Position numbers and translations under genes: made by a program. The notes beneath the pieces are model-generated. The model did no database searches, was not told the origin of the DNA, and saw only the letters and a program-made list of their open reading frames with translations. From Arthrobacter agilis (lineage in GTDB: Bacteria > Actinomycetota > Actinomycetes > Actinomycetales > Micrococcaceae), in the NCBI RefSeq assembly GCF_002157505.1, contig NZ_NFSC01000031.1, positions 620,001 to 684,000 on the forward strand: a DNA stretch of 64,000 nt, in the 5' to 3' direction. Shown here one piece after another: positions 34,808-43,617 of the stretch (position 1 is its first letter; each line of letters begins with the position of its first letter).

Positions 34808-35650
34808 CTAAGCCCTCCGCCCGCGGCCGAAGGCGAGTTGCCCGACCACGCCGACCAGAACGGCGACGAGCCCGCCGACGACCACCGGCACGCTCGAGTC
34901 CGCGATGTCCGCTCCGGCCCGTTCCGCCAGCCCCCGGATGAACACGTCGGCGACCGCACCCGTACCGGGTGCCCTGGTTGCGGCGTCGGGCACCCAGTCC
35001 CCTGCGAGGATGCCGAGCACACCGATGCCCACGACCCCGAGGCCCAGGAGCGCGAGCGTGGTGCCCCGCCGTCGTGCGATCACGAGGGCCAGCAGCGCCA
35101 GCACCGCAGCACCCGCGAGGTACAGCCGCCAGTCCTGGACGGCGTCGGCGATGCCGTGCAGGAGCCCGCCCCGCTCGAGGGTGCCGACCTCGACGGTTGT
35201 GTCCTCCGGGATCCGGATGTCCACGCCCAGGCCCGCTCCGACGCTGTCCGCGACGAGCCCGACGACCGGCCCGAGATCGAGGGTCAGGACGGCCGGTGCC
35301 GATTCCGAGGGATCGGGCGCCCGCGTGAAGGTGACGGCGTGGGAGAGGCGCAGGGTCTCGGCCCATGCAGCCGGATAACCGGACGAGCGGGTGACCGCCC
35401 CCGCAGCATCCCGGATGAGTGGTTCGACGAATGAGTCGAACTGCTCGGGCAGTTCGGTGTTCGCTGTCACTTCCTGCGCCAGTGACTCCGCGAGCGCCGC
35501 CTGGAAGTCGGCGTCGTCACCCAGCGGAGCCGCCAGCGCGATGAACCCGGACTCCTCCACGAGGTTCTCGTCGAGCCAGGCCGACACCAGTCCGCCTGAG
35601 GCGACGACGAGCGCGAGGAGGCCCAGGAGGGCAGAGACGAACGTCCGCAT
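34808..35650 (-). CDS. Membrane protein of unknown function
   Basis: 280 residues. An N-terminal helix (about 4-24) leads to an external domain of about 140 residues with no cysteines. Then three hydrophobic helices follow (about 173-190, 197-217 and 252-272). The external part reads AAPLGDDADFQAALAESLAQ and VTANTELPEQFDSFVEPLI, a style seen in uncharacterised actinobacterial proteins next to ispH/xseA. ATG start preceded by AAAGGA. It lies upstream of ispH on the same strand and divergent from xseA. Confidence 0.75.
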   Translation of the reverse strand: MRTFVSALLGLLALVVASGGLVSAWLDENLVEESGFIALAAPLGDDADFQAALAESLAQEVTANTELPEQFDSFVEPLIRDAAGAVTRSSGYPAAWAETLRLSHAVTFTRAPDPSESAPAVLTLDLGPVVGLVADSVGAGLGVDIRIPEDTTVEVGTLERGGLLHGIADAVQDWRLYLAGAAVLALLALVIARRRGTTLALLGLGVVGIGVLGILAGDWVPDAATRAPGTGAVADVFIRGLAERAGADIADSSVPVVVGGLVAVLVGVVGQLAFGRGRRA

Positions 35651-35663
35651 GGAATCCTTTACT

Positions 35664-35678
35664 GGAGGTCGAACCTCC
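35664..35678. repeat. Small palindrome in the 35650 gene leader
   Basis: GGAGGT-CGA-ACCTCC, a 6-base perfect inverted repeat in the short region just upstream of the Shine-Dalgarno of the membrane-protein gene. It could mask the ribosome site or be an operator; nothing more can be said. Confidence 0.35.
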
Positions 35679-35840
35679 GATTATGCCCGCTCCAGCGACA
35701 GCCGGCACGGTGCGACAGGGGGCCGGCTGCCCACTTGGTCCTGCCGGACAGGATGCTGTGGGTCGGGGGTGGTAGAGATGGACAGTGCATTTTCCAGTGG
35801 AACACCCGGGGGCAACCGCCTCCCCGAGGACAGGAGACCG

Positions 35841-37142
35841 ATGACGAGCGAGGGAATCCGCGCGCAGCCCGCCGGCGTGGCAGGGTCACCCCGGTCGGCG
35901 TCGACGGTCCCCGCGACGGCAGCGGAGACGTCGCCGGACGCGCCATGGCCGCTCCATCTCCTGTCCGAGAAACTGAAGGCACATATCGAGCGTGCCCCCG
36001 CGGCGTGGGTCGAGGGGCAGGTCATCGAACTCAACCGCCGCGCGAGCATGTGCTACATCACGCTGCGCGACGTCGACTCGGAGGTGTCCCTGTCCCTCTC
36101 GGTGTACGGCAGCGTGATGGACCGGGTGTCCGCACCCCTTGATCGTGGCTCACGGGTCGTGGCCCGCCTCAAGCCGGATTTCTGGGTCAAGACGGGACGC
36201 CTGTCGATGCTGACGATCGACATCCGACCTGTCGGGATCGGGGATCTCCTCGCCCGGATCGAGCGGCTGCGGCAGGCCCTGGCGTCCGAAGGACTGTTCG
36301 CGGCGGCCCGCAAGAAGCAGCTGCCCCTCCTCCCCCACCGCATCGGGCTCATCACCGGCCGGGATTCCGACGCGATGAAGGACGTCATGCGCAACGCCGC
36401 ACTGCGGTGGCCGGCCGTCGAGTTCGAGGTGCGCGAGGTGGCCGTCCAGGGCGTCAGCAGCGTCGCCCAGGTCACCGCTGCGCTCGCCGAGCTGGACGCC
36501 CACCCGCAGGTCGACGTCATCATCATCGCCCGCGGCGGAGGTGCGCTCGAGGACCTCCTGCCGTTCAGCGATGAATCCCTGGTGCGGGCCGTCGCCCTGG
36601 CCCGCACCCCGGTGGTCAGCGCCATCGGCCACGAGGCGGACCGGCCCCTGCTCGACGAGGTGGCCGACCTGCGCGCCTCGACGCCGACGGATGCAGCGAA
36701 ACGCGTGGTTCCCGATGTCTCGGAGGAGCTCGGCCGGATCGGCCAGGCGCGTGCCGCACTCGAGCGGTCGATCCGGGTTCTGGTGCACCGTGAGAGCGAG
36801 AGCCTCTCCAACCTGAGGTCCCGCCCGTCGCTGGCCAGGCCGGAAGGGATGATCGACGTCCGCGAAGCCGACGTCGAGAGGCTTCGATCCCGCGCACTGC
36901 GCTGTACGTCCGCTGCAGTCGAGCGGGAAGCGGACTCCATCCATCACCTGCGCGAACGCGTCCGGTCCCTGTCGCCGCAGAAGACGCTGGACCGCGGGTA
37001 CGCGGTGGTGCAGAAGGCAGACGGGCACGTGGTCAGGTATCCGGAGGACGTTCAGCCCGGAGAAACCCTGCGCATCCGGGTCGCCGGCGGGCAGTTCGGT
37101 GCGGTCGCCCAGGATGCGTCCGCGCAGGCCGGCGCCCGGTGA
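35841..37142 (+). CDS. xseA: Exodeoxyribonuclease VII large subunit
   Basis: 433 residues. N-terminal OB-fold ([20 protein letters not shown]) for single-stranded DNA binding, then the catalytic core with [38 protein letters not shown] and [26 protein letters not shown], and a coiled-coil C-terminus ending [11 protein letters not shown]. With XseB it digests single-stranded DNA from both ends in repair. I placed the start at the ATG at 35841, which has CAGGAG four bases upstream; the open frame to 35391 is not family-like. Followed by xseB after 70 bases. Confidence 0.96.
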   Translation: MTSEGIRAQPAGVAGSPRSASTVPATAAETSPDAPWPLHLLSEKLKAHIERAPAAWVEGQVIELNRRASMCYITLRDVDSEVSLSLSVYGSVMDRVSAPLDRGSRVVARLKPDFWVKTGRLSMLTIDIRPVGIGDLLARIERLRQALASEGLFAAARKKQLPLLPHRIGLITGRDSDAMKDVMRNAALRWPAVEFEVREVAVQGVSSVAQVTAALAELDAHPQVDVIIIARGGGALEDLLPFSDESLVRAVALARTPVVSAIGHEADRPLLDEVADLRASTPTDAAKRVVPDVSEELGRIGQARAALERSIRVLVHRESESLSNLRSRPSLARPEGMIDVREADVERLRSRALRCTSAAVEREADSIHHLRERVRSLSPQKTLDRGYAVVQKADGHVVRYPEDVQPGETLRIRVAGGQFGAVAQDASAQAGAR

Positions 37143-37212
37143 CCAGGGCCACACCACAGTCCCCGGTCCCCGCCGCCGGACTCCAGACCACCCAGCAGAC
37201 GAGGAAGACACC

Positions 37213-37476
37213 ATGAGCCAGAACAACCAGCCCGAGAACACCCAGCCGGACACCAGCCAGCCGGAGACACGCCGCCCGGATGTGGACACGCTGTCCTACG
37301 AGCAGGCACGGGAGGAACTCGTGGCTGTCGTCGCGCGGCTCGAGGCAGGGGGCGTGAGCCTCGAGGAGTCGCTGGCGCTCTGGGAGCGCGGCGAGGCACT
37401 GGCCGATCGCTGCGAGGCGTGGCTGGAGGGAGCGAAGGTGAGGCTCGCGGCCGCACGGGACAAGGCCGAGGGGTAA
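37213..37476 (+). CDS. xseB: Exodeoxyribonuclease VII small subunit
   Basis: 87 residues. The family core is [20 protein letters not shown] and [17 protein letters not shown], predicted to form the helical coiled coil that binds XseA. A 25-residue Asn/Gln/Pro/Thr-rich N-terminal tail precedes it. ATG at 37213 with GAGGAAG upstream; earlier in-frame codons belong to the end of xseA in another frame. In operon with xseA. Its stop is only 12 bases from the convergent ppk2 stop. Confidence 0.95.
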   Translation: MSQNNQPENTQPDTSQPETRRPDVDTLSYEQAREELVAVVARLEAGGVSLEESLALWERGEALADRCEAWLEGAKVRLAAARDKAEG

Positions 37477-37488
37477 CCCCGGGGCGGC

Positions 37489-38388
37489 TCAGGACGCGGC
37501 GAGGCGTTTCTTCTCGGCCTCGACGTCGAAGGTCGCCGCCGGCCAGCTCAACTGCATGTCCTCCAGGGTCGCAGTGAGCAGGTGCTGCACCGCGAGCCGG
37601 GCGTACCACTTGCGGTCGGCGGGAACCACGTACCACGGGGTGTCCGGCGTGCTCGTCCGCTCGATGGCCGTCTGGTACGCCTCCTGGTACTGCTGCCAGT
37701 ACCCGCGCTCGTCGACATCGCCGGGGTTGTACTTCCAGTACTTGTCCTTGCGTTCGAGCCGTTCGGCGAGCCGCGCCTTCTGCTCGTCCTTGCTGATGTG
37801 CAGCATGACCTTCAGCACCCGGGTGCCGGACGCCGCGACCTCGTTCTCGAACGCCCGGATGGCTCCGTAGCGCTTCTCGACCACATCGGCGGGAGAGAGG
37901 CCCCGCACGCGATGGACGAGGACATCCTCGTAGTGGGACCGGTCGAAGACCCCGATCCTGCCCGCTTCAGGGAGTCGCCGGCGGACGCGCCAGAGGAAGT
38001 CGTGGCTCCGTTCCTCCTCCGTCGGAGCCTTGAACGCGTGGTGCTGCACGCCCTGCGGGTCGACCAGCCCGACGACGTGGCGGACGATCCCGCCCTTGCC
38101 CGAGGTATCCATTCCCTGCAGGAGGAGCAGCACGGCGATGCCGCTTCCGGTGCGGCTCTCAGCGAAGAGTTTCTCCTGGAGCGACGAGAGAGCATCCGCG
38201 CCGGCGGCGAGTGCAGCGATACCCGCCTTCTTGCCGCCGTCGAATCCCGGCGTGGAATGCGGGTCAACGGCGTCCAGAGAGAAATCCGGACCCGCCAGGA
38301 GGAGCCGCCGCAACTCGGCAGTGTCGGCGGTCCTCCTGTCGGCCTTCTTGCTGTCGGCTTTCGCAGTGCTGGAAGCTTTCGGTGCCAT
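37489..38388 (-). CDS. ppk2: Polyphosphate:nucleotide phosphotransferase, PPK2 family
   Basis: Cytosolic P-loop kinase of 299 residues that moves phosphate between polyphosphate and nucleotides. Walker A is LLQGMDTSGKGG and Walker B is GVFDRSHYEDVLV. The lid region has KDEQKARLAERLERKDKYWK, and the C-terminal PWYVVPADRKWYARLAV is typical of PPK2. The N-terminal 30 residues are Lys/Ala-rich. ATG at 38388 with AGGAGG upstream; 32 bases after the aminotransferase gene, so probably an operon. Direction and nucleotide preference (ADP or AMP, GDP) cannot be told. Confidence 0.92.
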   Translation of the reverse strand: MAPKASSTAKADSKKADRRTADTAELRRLLLAGPDFSLDAVDPHSTPGFDGGKKAGIAALAAGADALSSLQEKLFAESRTGSGIAVLLLLQGMDTSGKGGIVRHVVGLVDPQGVQHHAFKAPTEEERSHDFLWRVRRRLPEAGRIGVFDRSHYEDVLVHRVRGLSPADVVEKRYGAIRAFENEVAASGTRVLKVMLHISKDEQKARLAERLERKDKYWKYNPGDVDERGYWQQYQEAYQTAIERTSTPDTPWYVVPADRKWYARLAVQHLLTATLEDMQLSWPAATFDVEAEKKRLAAS

Positions 38389-38420
38389 GGATCCTCCTGC
38401 GTCGGGCGTCTCGGGAACGG

Positions 38421-39638
38421 TCAGGGCTTGTAGGTGGACAGGAAGTCTGCGAGCCTCCCGATGGCGTCCTCGATGACCTCCACGCTCGGCAGGGTCACCA
38501 TGCGGAAGTGGTCCGTGTTGATCCAGTTGAAGGCGCTGCCGTGCGAGATCAGGATCTTCTGCTGCTTGAGGAGGTCGAGGGCGAACTTCTCGTCGTCCTT
38601 GATGGGATAGACCTCGGGATCGAGCTTCGGGAAGAGGTACAGGGCCCCCTGCGCGATCTCGCAGCTCACGCCGGGAATGGCATTGAGCATCTGCGCGGCC
38701 TTGTCGCGCTGCTGCTTCAGGCGCCCCCCGGGCAGGATCAGGTCGTTGATGCTCTGGTAGCCGCCCAGCGCCGTCTGGATGGCGTGCTGCGCGGGGACGT
38801 TGGCGCACAGCCGCATGTTGGCCAGAAGGTTGATGCCCTCGATGTAGTTCGCGGCGTCGCGTTTGGGCCCGGAGATGGCCATCCAGCCGCTGCGGAACCC
38901 GGCGATGCGGTAGGCCTTGGAGAGGCCGCTGAAGGTCAGGCAGAGGACGTCGTCGCCTGCGACCGACGCCGCATTGATGTGGACGGCGTCGTCGTAGAGG
39001 ATCTTCTCGTAGATCTCGTCGGCGAACAGGATGAGCCCGTGCTCGCGGGCGAGGCGGACGATCCCCTCGAGGATGGGCCGCGGGTACACCGAACCCGTCG
39101 GGTTGTTCGGGTTGATCAGGACGATGCCCTTGGTATTGGGGGTGATCTTCGAGGCCATGTCCTCGAGGTCCGGCCACCAGTGGCTGTCCTCGTCGCACAG
39201 GTAGTGGACAGGCGTGCCGCTGGCGAGGGCCACGGACGCGGTCCAGAGGGGGTAGTCCGGTGTCGGGATCAGGATCTCGTCGCCGGCGTTGAGCAGGGCC
39301 TGCATGGAGAGCGTGATGAGTTCGCTGACGCCGTTGCCGAGGTAGACGTCGTCGACGTCGATCGAGTTGATGCCGCGGCTCTGGTAGTACTGCACCACGG
39401 CGGTGCGCGCGGAGAAGATGCCGCGGGAGTCGCTGTAGCCCTGGGCCTTCGGCAGGTTGCGGATCATGTCCACGAGGATGGCGTCGGGTGCTTCGAACCC
39501 GAAGGGCGCCGGGTTGCCGATGTTGAGCTTCAGGATCCGGTGGCCCTGGGCCTCCATGGTCATGGCATGTTCGAGCAGCGGCCCCCTGATGTCGTAGAGG
39601 ACGTTACGGAGCTTTTCCGACTGCTTGTACGTGGCCAT
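38421..39638 (-). CDS. Alanine/aspartate-type PLP aminotransferase (AlaA-like)
   Basis: 405 residues, class I fold. Seen are NIGNPAPFGFEAPD, GYSDSRGIFSAR, NPNNPTGSVYPR, LCLTFSGLSKAYRIAGFR (PLP lysine), and the C-terminal GSAFNWINTDHFRMVTLP. The closest E. coli type is AlaA (YfbQ), a glutamate-pyruvate aminotransferase. I used the ATG at 39638; in-frame residues up to 39692 fall inside the terminator hairpin of the next operon. No clear Shine-Dalgarno. Confidence 0.9.
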   Translation of the reverse strand: MATYKQSEKLRNVLYDIRGPLLEHAMTMEAQGHRILKLNIGNPAPFGFEAPDAILVDMIRNLPKAQGYSDSRGIFSARTAVVQYYQSRGINSIDVDDVYLGNGVSELITLSMQALLNAGDEILIPTPDYPLWTASVALASGTPVHYLCDEDSHWWPDLEDMASKITPNTKGIVLINPNNPTGSVYPRPILEGIVRLAREHGLILFADEIYEKILYDDAVHINAASVAGDDVLCLTFSGLSKAYRIAGFRSGWMAISGPKRDAANYIEGINLLANMRLCANVPAQHAIQTALGGYQSINDLILPGGRLKQQRDKAAQMLNAIPGVSCEIAQGALYLFPKLDPEVYPIKDDEKFALDLLKQQKILISHGSAFNWINTDHFRMVTLPSVEVIEDAIGRLADFLSTYKP

Positions 39639-39655
39639 TTGATCAGGATGCCACA

Positions 39656-39702
39656 GCAGGGGCCCGGTGCGCGGCATAGCAATGCCGAACACCGGGCCCT
39701 GC
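39656..39702 (-). terminator. Terminator of the osmoprotectant ABC operon
   Basis: Long hairpin: outer arms GCAGGGGCCCGGTG (39656-39669) and CACCGGGCCCTGC (39690-39702) with one bulged G, inner arms CGGCAT/ATGCCG, and an AGCA loop. Located 21 bases past the stop of the binding-protein gene (minus strand). Confidence 0.85.
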
Positions 39703-39722
39703 AGGAACCGGGTCCGCAGGAC

Positions 39723-40688
39723 TCAGCCCGCAAGCCCCTTCTCGGCAAGCCAGTCTGCAGCCGCGTCCGCCGGGTTCCGCTTCTCGTCTCCGCTGACCTC
39801 GCGGTTCAGCGACAGGAGGTCCTCGGTGGTCAGCTGGGCCGACACCTCGTTGAGGACGTTCTGCGCTTCCTCGCCGACCGTCTCCGTGTTGACGAGCGGC
39901 AGGACCTGCTGGGCGATGAAGTTATTCTCCGGGTCCTCGAGGACCACGAGGTCGTTGTCCTCGATCGACGGTGTCGTCGTGTAGATGTCGGCTGCCTGCA
40001 CGTCGTCGTTCAGCAGTGCCTGCAGCGTGACCTCGCCACCGCCGTCGTTGATGGCCTTGAAGCCGCCGGGCTCGCAGTCGTACTTCTCCTTGAGGCCGGG
40101 CAGGCCGTAGGCGCGCTCCTGGAAGGTGCTCGGGGCGCCGATCGTGATCTCCCCGCAGACCTTCGCGAGGTCCGCGATGGACTCGAGGCTGTACTTCTCC
40201 GCGGTCGCGGCCGTGACGACGAGCGCGTCCTTGTCCTCGGCCTGCGAGGGCTCGAGCACGCCGAGCTTCAGGTCGGGCGACTTGGCGGAGAGTGCGTCGG
40301 GAAGGGCGGCGACGATGTCCTCGGCGGACTCGGCGGTGGCGTCGGGATCGGCGAACAGCAGCAGGTTGCCGCTGTAGTCGGGCATGATGTCGACCGACCC
40401 GTCCTCGACGGCGGAGTAGTAGATCTCACGCGAGCCGATGTTGGGTTTGGTCGTCGCCTCGACGCCGGCCGCGGTGAGTGCGCCCGCGTAGATCTCGGCG
40501 ATGATCTGGCTCTCGGGGAAATCAGCTGAACCGACGACGACGGAGCCGCCTGCCGCGGCGGTTTCCGTTGTCTCGCCCTGGGGATCGCTGTTGGCCCCGC
40601 AGGCGGTCAGCGCCAGCGTGGCCGTGAGACCGCCCGCCAGTCCCATCAAAGCGCGCCGTCCGGCGCGTTGTGCTGACAGGTTCTTCAT
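39723..40688 (-). CDS. Glycine betaine/choline-binding lipoprotein (OpuCC/ProX type)
   Basis: 321 residues, secreted and lipid-anchored (lipobox LTAC, cysteine at residue 30). It has the OpuAC/QAT-type binding fold: SADFPESQIIAEIYAGALTA, NIGSREIYYSAVEDGSVDIM and PDYSGNLL, followed by YTTTPSIEDNDLVVLEDP. Ligand is expected to be betaine, choline or carnitine, so the system would serve osmoprotection. ATG at 40688 with AAGGAGG upstream and overlapping the permease stop. Last gene of the four-gene operon. Confidence 0.9.
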   Translation of the reverse strand: MKNLSAQRAGRRALMGLAGGLTATLALTACGANSDPQGETTETAAAGGSVVVGSADFPESQIIAEIYAGALTAAGVEATTKPNIGSREIYYSAVEDGSVDIMPDYSGNLLLFADPDATAESAEDIVAALPDALSAKSPDLKLGVLEPSQAEDKDALVVTAATAEKYSLESIADLAKVCGEITIGAPSTFQERAYGLPGLKEKYDCEPGGFKAINDGGGEVTLQALLNDDVQAADIYTTTPSIEDNDLVVLEDPENNFIAQQVLPLVNTETVGEEAQNVLNEVSAQLTTEDLLSLNREVSGDEKRNPADAAADWLAEKGLAG

Positions 40689-41431
40689 GGTGTTCCTCCT
40701 TGTGCACTGGCGACGGCCTTCTGCCGGCCAGATCCTTGGGTCTTTCCCGGGCCGGACGTCCGCAGTCCCGGTGAGATGGCGAGCTTCTGCAGCAGTCCCA
40801 TCAGCAGATCGACGGCGATCGCGAGGACGGTGATGATGACGGCGCCGCCGAAGAGGCGCCCGTAGTCCGCGAGCTGCGTCCCCTCGACGAGGAAGACCCC
40901 GAGTCCCCCGAGGTTGATGAAGGCGACGACGGCGGCGGTCGCGATGACCTGCAGGACGGCCGCGCGCACTCCGCCGAGGATGACCTGAAGGCCATTGGGT
41001 ATCTCGACCCGGAACAGGATCTGCAGCTCGGTCATGCCCATGCTCCGGGCGGCGTCGACCAGTGAGCGGCTGACGGACGAGATGCCCGCGTAGACGCCGC
41101 CCAGCAGCGGCGGGACGGCGAGCAGCACGAGCGCCCAGATGGGCGGCATGAGGCCCAGGCCCGCGAGCAGTACGAAGAGGAACACCACGCCGAGGGTCGG
41201 CAGCGCCCGGAGGATGCCGACGCCGGAGACGATGACGACGCGGCCTCGCCCCGTGTGCCCTACGTAGAGGCCGACCGGAACCGCGATCGCCAGCGCGATG
41301 AGCATGGTCAGACCGGTGTACCCCAGGTGCTCGAGAACGCGTGTCGGGATGCCGCGGTCCCCTTCCCAGTTGGCGGGGGCGGTGAGCCACTCCGCCATCT
41401 GCACCAGGAGGTTGTCACTGGAGTAGTCCAT
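40685..41431 (-). CDS. Osmoprotectant ABC transporter permease (OpuCD/B type)
   Basis: 248 residues, five to six helices. The coupling motif region reads SLVDAARSMGMTELQILFRV and is preceded by LGVVFLFVLLAGLGLMP. The C-terminal 30 residues are a hydrophilic tail. ATG start overlaps the preceding permease stop by one base (TGATG), and its own stop overlaps the binding-protein ATG (ATGA). Pairs with the permease at 41431 to form the channel. Confidence 0.9.
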   Translation of the reverse strand: MDYSSDNLLVQMAEWLTAPANWEGDRGIPTRVLEHLGYTGLTMLIALAIAVPVGLYVGHTGRGRVVIVSGVGILRALPTLGVVFLFVLLAGLGLMPPIWALVLLAVPPLLGGVYAGISSVSRSLVDAARSMGMTELQILFRVEIPNGLQVILGGVRAAVLQVIATAAVVAFINLGGLGVFLVEGTQLADYGRLFGGAVIITVLAIAVDLLMGLLQKLAISPGLRTSGPGKTQGSGRQKAVASAQGGTP

Positions 41432-42126
41432 CAGGCGCCCGCCACCTTCGCCTCCAGTGCCACGATCTCCTCCGCCGGCCGGCCGTCGGCCGATGCCTTC
41501 CGTGCCCAGGGTGTCAGCAGCCGTTCGATGAGCACGAGGACGAGGTCCAGCACGAGGGCCAGTAGGAGGATGATCGCGATACCGACGGCGATCTCGGTCG
41601 GGAAGGACCGGAACAGCCCGTCGGTGAACAGCGTCCCGAGGCTCGGGACCCCGATGAGCGCGCCCACGCTGACGAGCGAGATGTTGGTGACCGAGACGAC
41701 GCGCAGTCCGGCGAACAGGACGGGCAGCGACAGCGGGAGGTCCACGGTCAGGAACCGGCGGACGGGTGTGTAGCCCATCGCGATGGCGGCTTGGCGCACG
41801 CCGTCGTCGATGGAGTTGAGCGCGTCGAGCGTGGACCGGACGAGGAGCGAGAAGGCGTAGATCGCCAGCGCCACGATGACGTTGACGGGGTCGATCACCT
41901 TGGTGCCGAGGACCACGGGGAGGAACACGAACATCGCGAGGGACGGGATCGTGTAGAGGATGGACGAGCCGGTCAGCAGGACGGATCCCACTACGGGATT
42001 CCTGCGGGCGAGCTGGGCCATCGGCACGGCGGCGAGGACGCCGAGGAGCAGCGGAACGATCGCCTGGAACAGGTGGATGCGCGTATGCAGCCAGACGAAA
42101 TCGAGGTTTGCGAGGAACCAGTCCAT
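41431..42126 (-). CDS. Osmoprotectant ABC transporter permease (OpuCB type)
   Basis: 231 residues with about six helices, starting MDWFLANLDFVWLHTRIHLF. The coupling loop is VRQAAIAMGYTPVRRFLTVDL. Start codon two bases after the ATPase stop, within the same operon. The open frame continues further upstream but overlaps the ATPase gene and is not real. Confidence 0.92.
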   Translation of the reverse strand: MDWFLANLDFVWLHTRIHLFQAIVPLLLGVLAAVPMAQLARRNPVVGSVLLTGSSILYTIPSLAMFVFLPVVLGTKVIDPVNVIVALAIYAFSLLVRSTLDALNSIDDGVRQAAIAMGYTPVRRFLTVDLPLSLPVLFAGLRVVSVTNISLVSVGALIGVPSLGTLFTDGLFRSFPTEIAVGIAIILLLALVLDLVLVLIERLLTPWARKASADGRPAEEIVALEAKVAGA

Positions 42127-42128
42127 GA

Positions 42129-43283
42129 CTAGACCGCCGTGTTGTGCTCGGCGCGGCCCCGGTCCAGCCGCGCGGATTCGATGAGGTCGAAGATCTCGGC
42201 GGCGCGGACGACGCCGATGGCCCGTCCGTCGTCGTCCACCGTCACGCCCAGGCCCGACGGCGAGGACAGGGCGGCGTCGAGCGCGCGCCGCAGGGTGTCG
42301 CCCCGCCGGTACAGGGACCCTCCGGGGACCGCATCCGCCTGCCGGGTGATGCTGCCCCGCGTGGCCTGCGGGACCCACCCGTGGGGACGCCCGCCGGCGT
42401 CCACCAGCAGGGTCCACGGCGAGCGCACCGAGACGGTGGGGTCCGCGAGTCGGTCCACCTCGATCGTCTCGACGGGGTGGATGGTCACGTTGTGGCCCTC
42501 CTGGAAGGAGAGGTGGCGGAAGCCCCGGTCCCGTCCGACGAATCCCGCCACGAAGTCGTCCACGGGTGCGCGGAGGATCTCCTCGGGCGCCGCGTACTGC
42601 GCGAGCCTGCCGCCGACGGCGAACACGGCCACCTTGTCGCCGAGGATCGTCGCCTCGTCGATGTCGTGGGTCACGAACACGATGGTCCTCGCGAGGTCCC
42701 GCTGCAGGCGCAGCAGTTCCTCCTGCAGTTCGGCGCGGACCACGGGGTCCACTGCGCTGAAGGGCTCGTCCATGAGGAGGACGGGCGGATCGGCGGCAAG
42801 GGCGCGTGCCACTCCGACGCGCTGCTGCTGCCCGCCGGAGAGCTGGCCGGGATAGCGGCGGCCCAGGTCAGGGGACAGGCCGACGACGTCGAGCAGTTCC
42901 TGTGCCCGCTTGCGGGCGTCGGCTTTCCCGACCCCGTTGAGACGTGGCACCGTCGCGATGTTGTCGAGCACGGAGCGGTGCGGCAGGAGGCCTGAGGACT
43001 GCATGACGTAGCCCATGGAGCGCCGCAGTTCCGCGGCCTTCCGGTGCGAGACGTCCTGGCCTTCGAGGAGGATTCCCCCGGAGGTGGGCTCGACCATCCT
43101 GTTGATCATGCGCAGCGATGTGGTCTTGCCGCAGCCGGACGGCCCGACGAACACGGTGATCCTGCCGCGGTCGATGTCCATGGTGAGGTCGTCCACGGCC
43201 GGGCGTCCGCCGTCATAGGTCTTGGTGACGTTGCGGAACTCGATCATGGGGCGCTGGCCGGAAGCCTGGTCGGGGGATGTCAT
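42129..43283 (-). CDS. Osmoprotectant ABC transporter ATPase with CBS domains (OpuCA type)
   Basis: 384 residues. ABC core with Walker A GPSGCGKTTSLRMINR, Q-loop YVMQSSGLLPHRSVLDNIAT, signature QLSGGQQQRVGVARALA and Walker B LLMDEPFSAVD. The C-terminal 110 residues look like a tandem CBS pair, which in OpuA/OpuC systems senses ionic strength. First gene of the operon ATPase-permease-permease-binding protein. ATG at 43283 with GAAAGG upstream at slightly long spacing. Osmotic control is inferred from the CBS domains and from the family. Confidence 0.93.
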   Translation of the reverse strand: MTSPDQASGQRPMIEFRNVTKTYDGGRPAVDDLTMDIDRGRITVFVGPSGCGKTTSLRMINRMVEPTSGGILLEGQDVSHRKAAELRRSMGYVMQSSGLLPHRSVLDNIATVPRLNGVGKADARKRAQELLDVVGLSPDLGRRYPGQLSGGQQQRVGVARALAADPPVLLMDEPFSAVDPVVRAELQEELLRLQRDLARTIVFVTHDIDEATILGDKVAVFAVGGRLAQYAAPEEILRAPVDDFVAGFVGRDRGFRHLSFQEGHNVTIHPVETIEVDRLADPTVSVRSPWTLLVDAGGRPHGWVPQATRGSITRQADAVPGGSLYRRGDTLRRALDAALSSPSGLGVTVDDDGRAIGVVRAAEIFDLIESARLDRGRAEHNTAV

Positions 43284-43617
43284 GGCAGCTGTGCCTTTCG
43301 TGGCAGGAGCTTCTCGGCCGGACTGCACCCGCGGACCGCACGATGCGGTTCCGGCTTGCCGTCTGGATTTCTGCTGCGCCGGGGCGCAGCGGTCGGTTCA
43401 AGCTGTCGGAGGTTCTGAGTCTAACCATGAGTTCGCAGCAGGCAAGGCCGGGTATGGGTGCCGGATATGGGTTACGGCTGCAATCCGCCGTCGACCCCGA
43501 TGCGCCCGGTCCGTCCAGAACCCCGCCGGTCGGCGCCCCCGCCGGTCGGAACCGGAGCCTCCGGCCGGCCCATGGAGGACCTGTCCTATCGAGCACCAGT
43601 CCTGTTGAGCACGAAGC
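43284..43617. other. 334-base intergenic region upstream of the osmoprotectant operon
   Basis: No gene is supported. A 13-base direct repeat CCCCGCCGGTCGG occurs at 43521-43533 and 43537-43549. The rest should hold the promoter of the operon, but no strong -10/-35 pair stands out. Confidence 0.4.
43521..43549. repeat. 13-base direct repeat pair
   Basis: CCCCGCCGGTCGG twice, 16 bases apart start to start, between the NagK-like gene stop and the osmoprotectant operon. It lies near the NagK stop, so it is an unlikely operator of the operon 240 bases away. Confidence 0.5.

Noticed and set aside
37477-37488. Terminator between xseB and ppk2
   Set aside because: Only 12 bases with a CCCCGGGG palindrome; too short to form a convincing stem.
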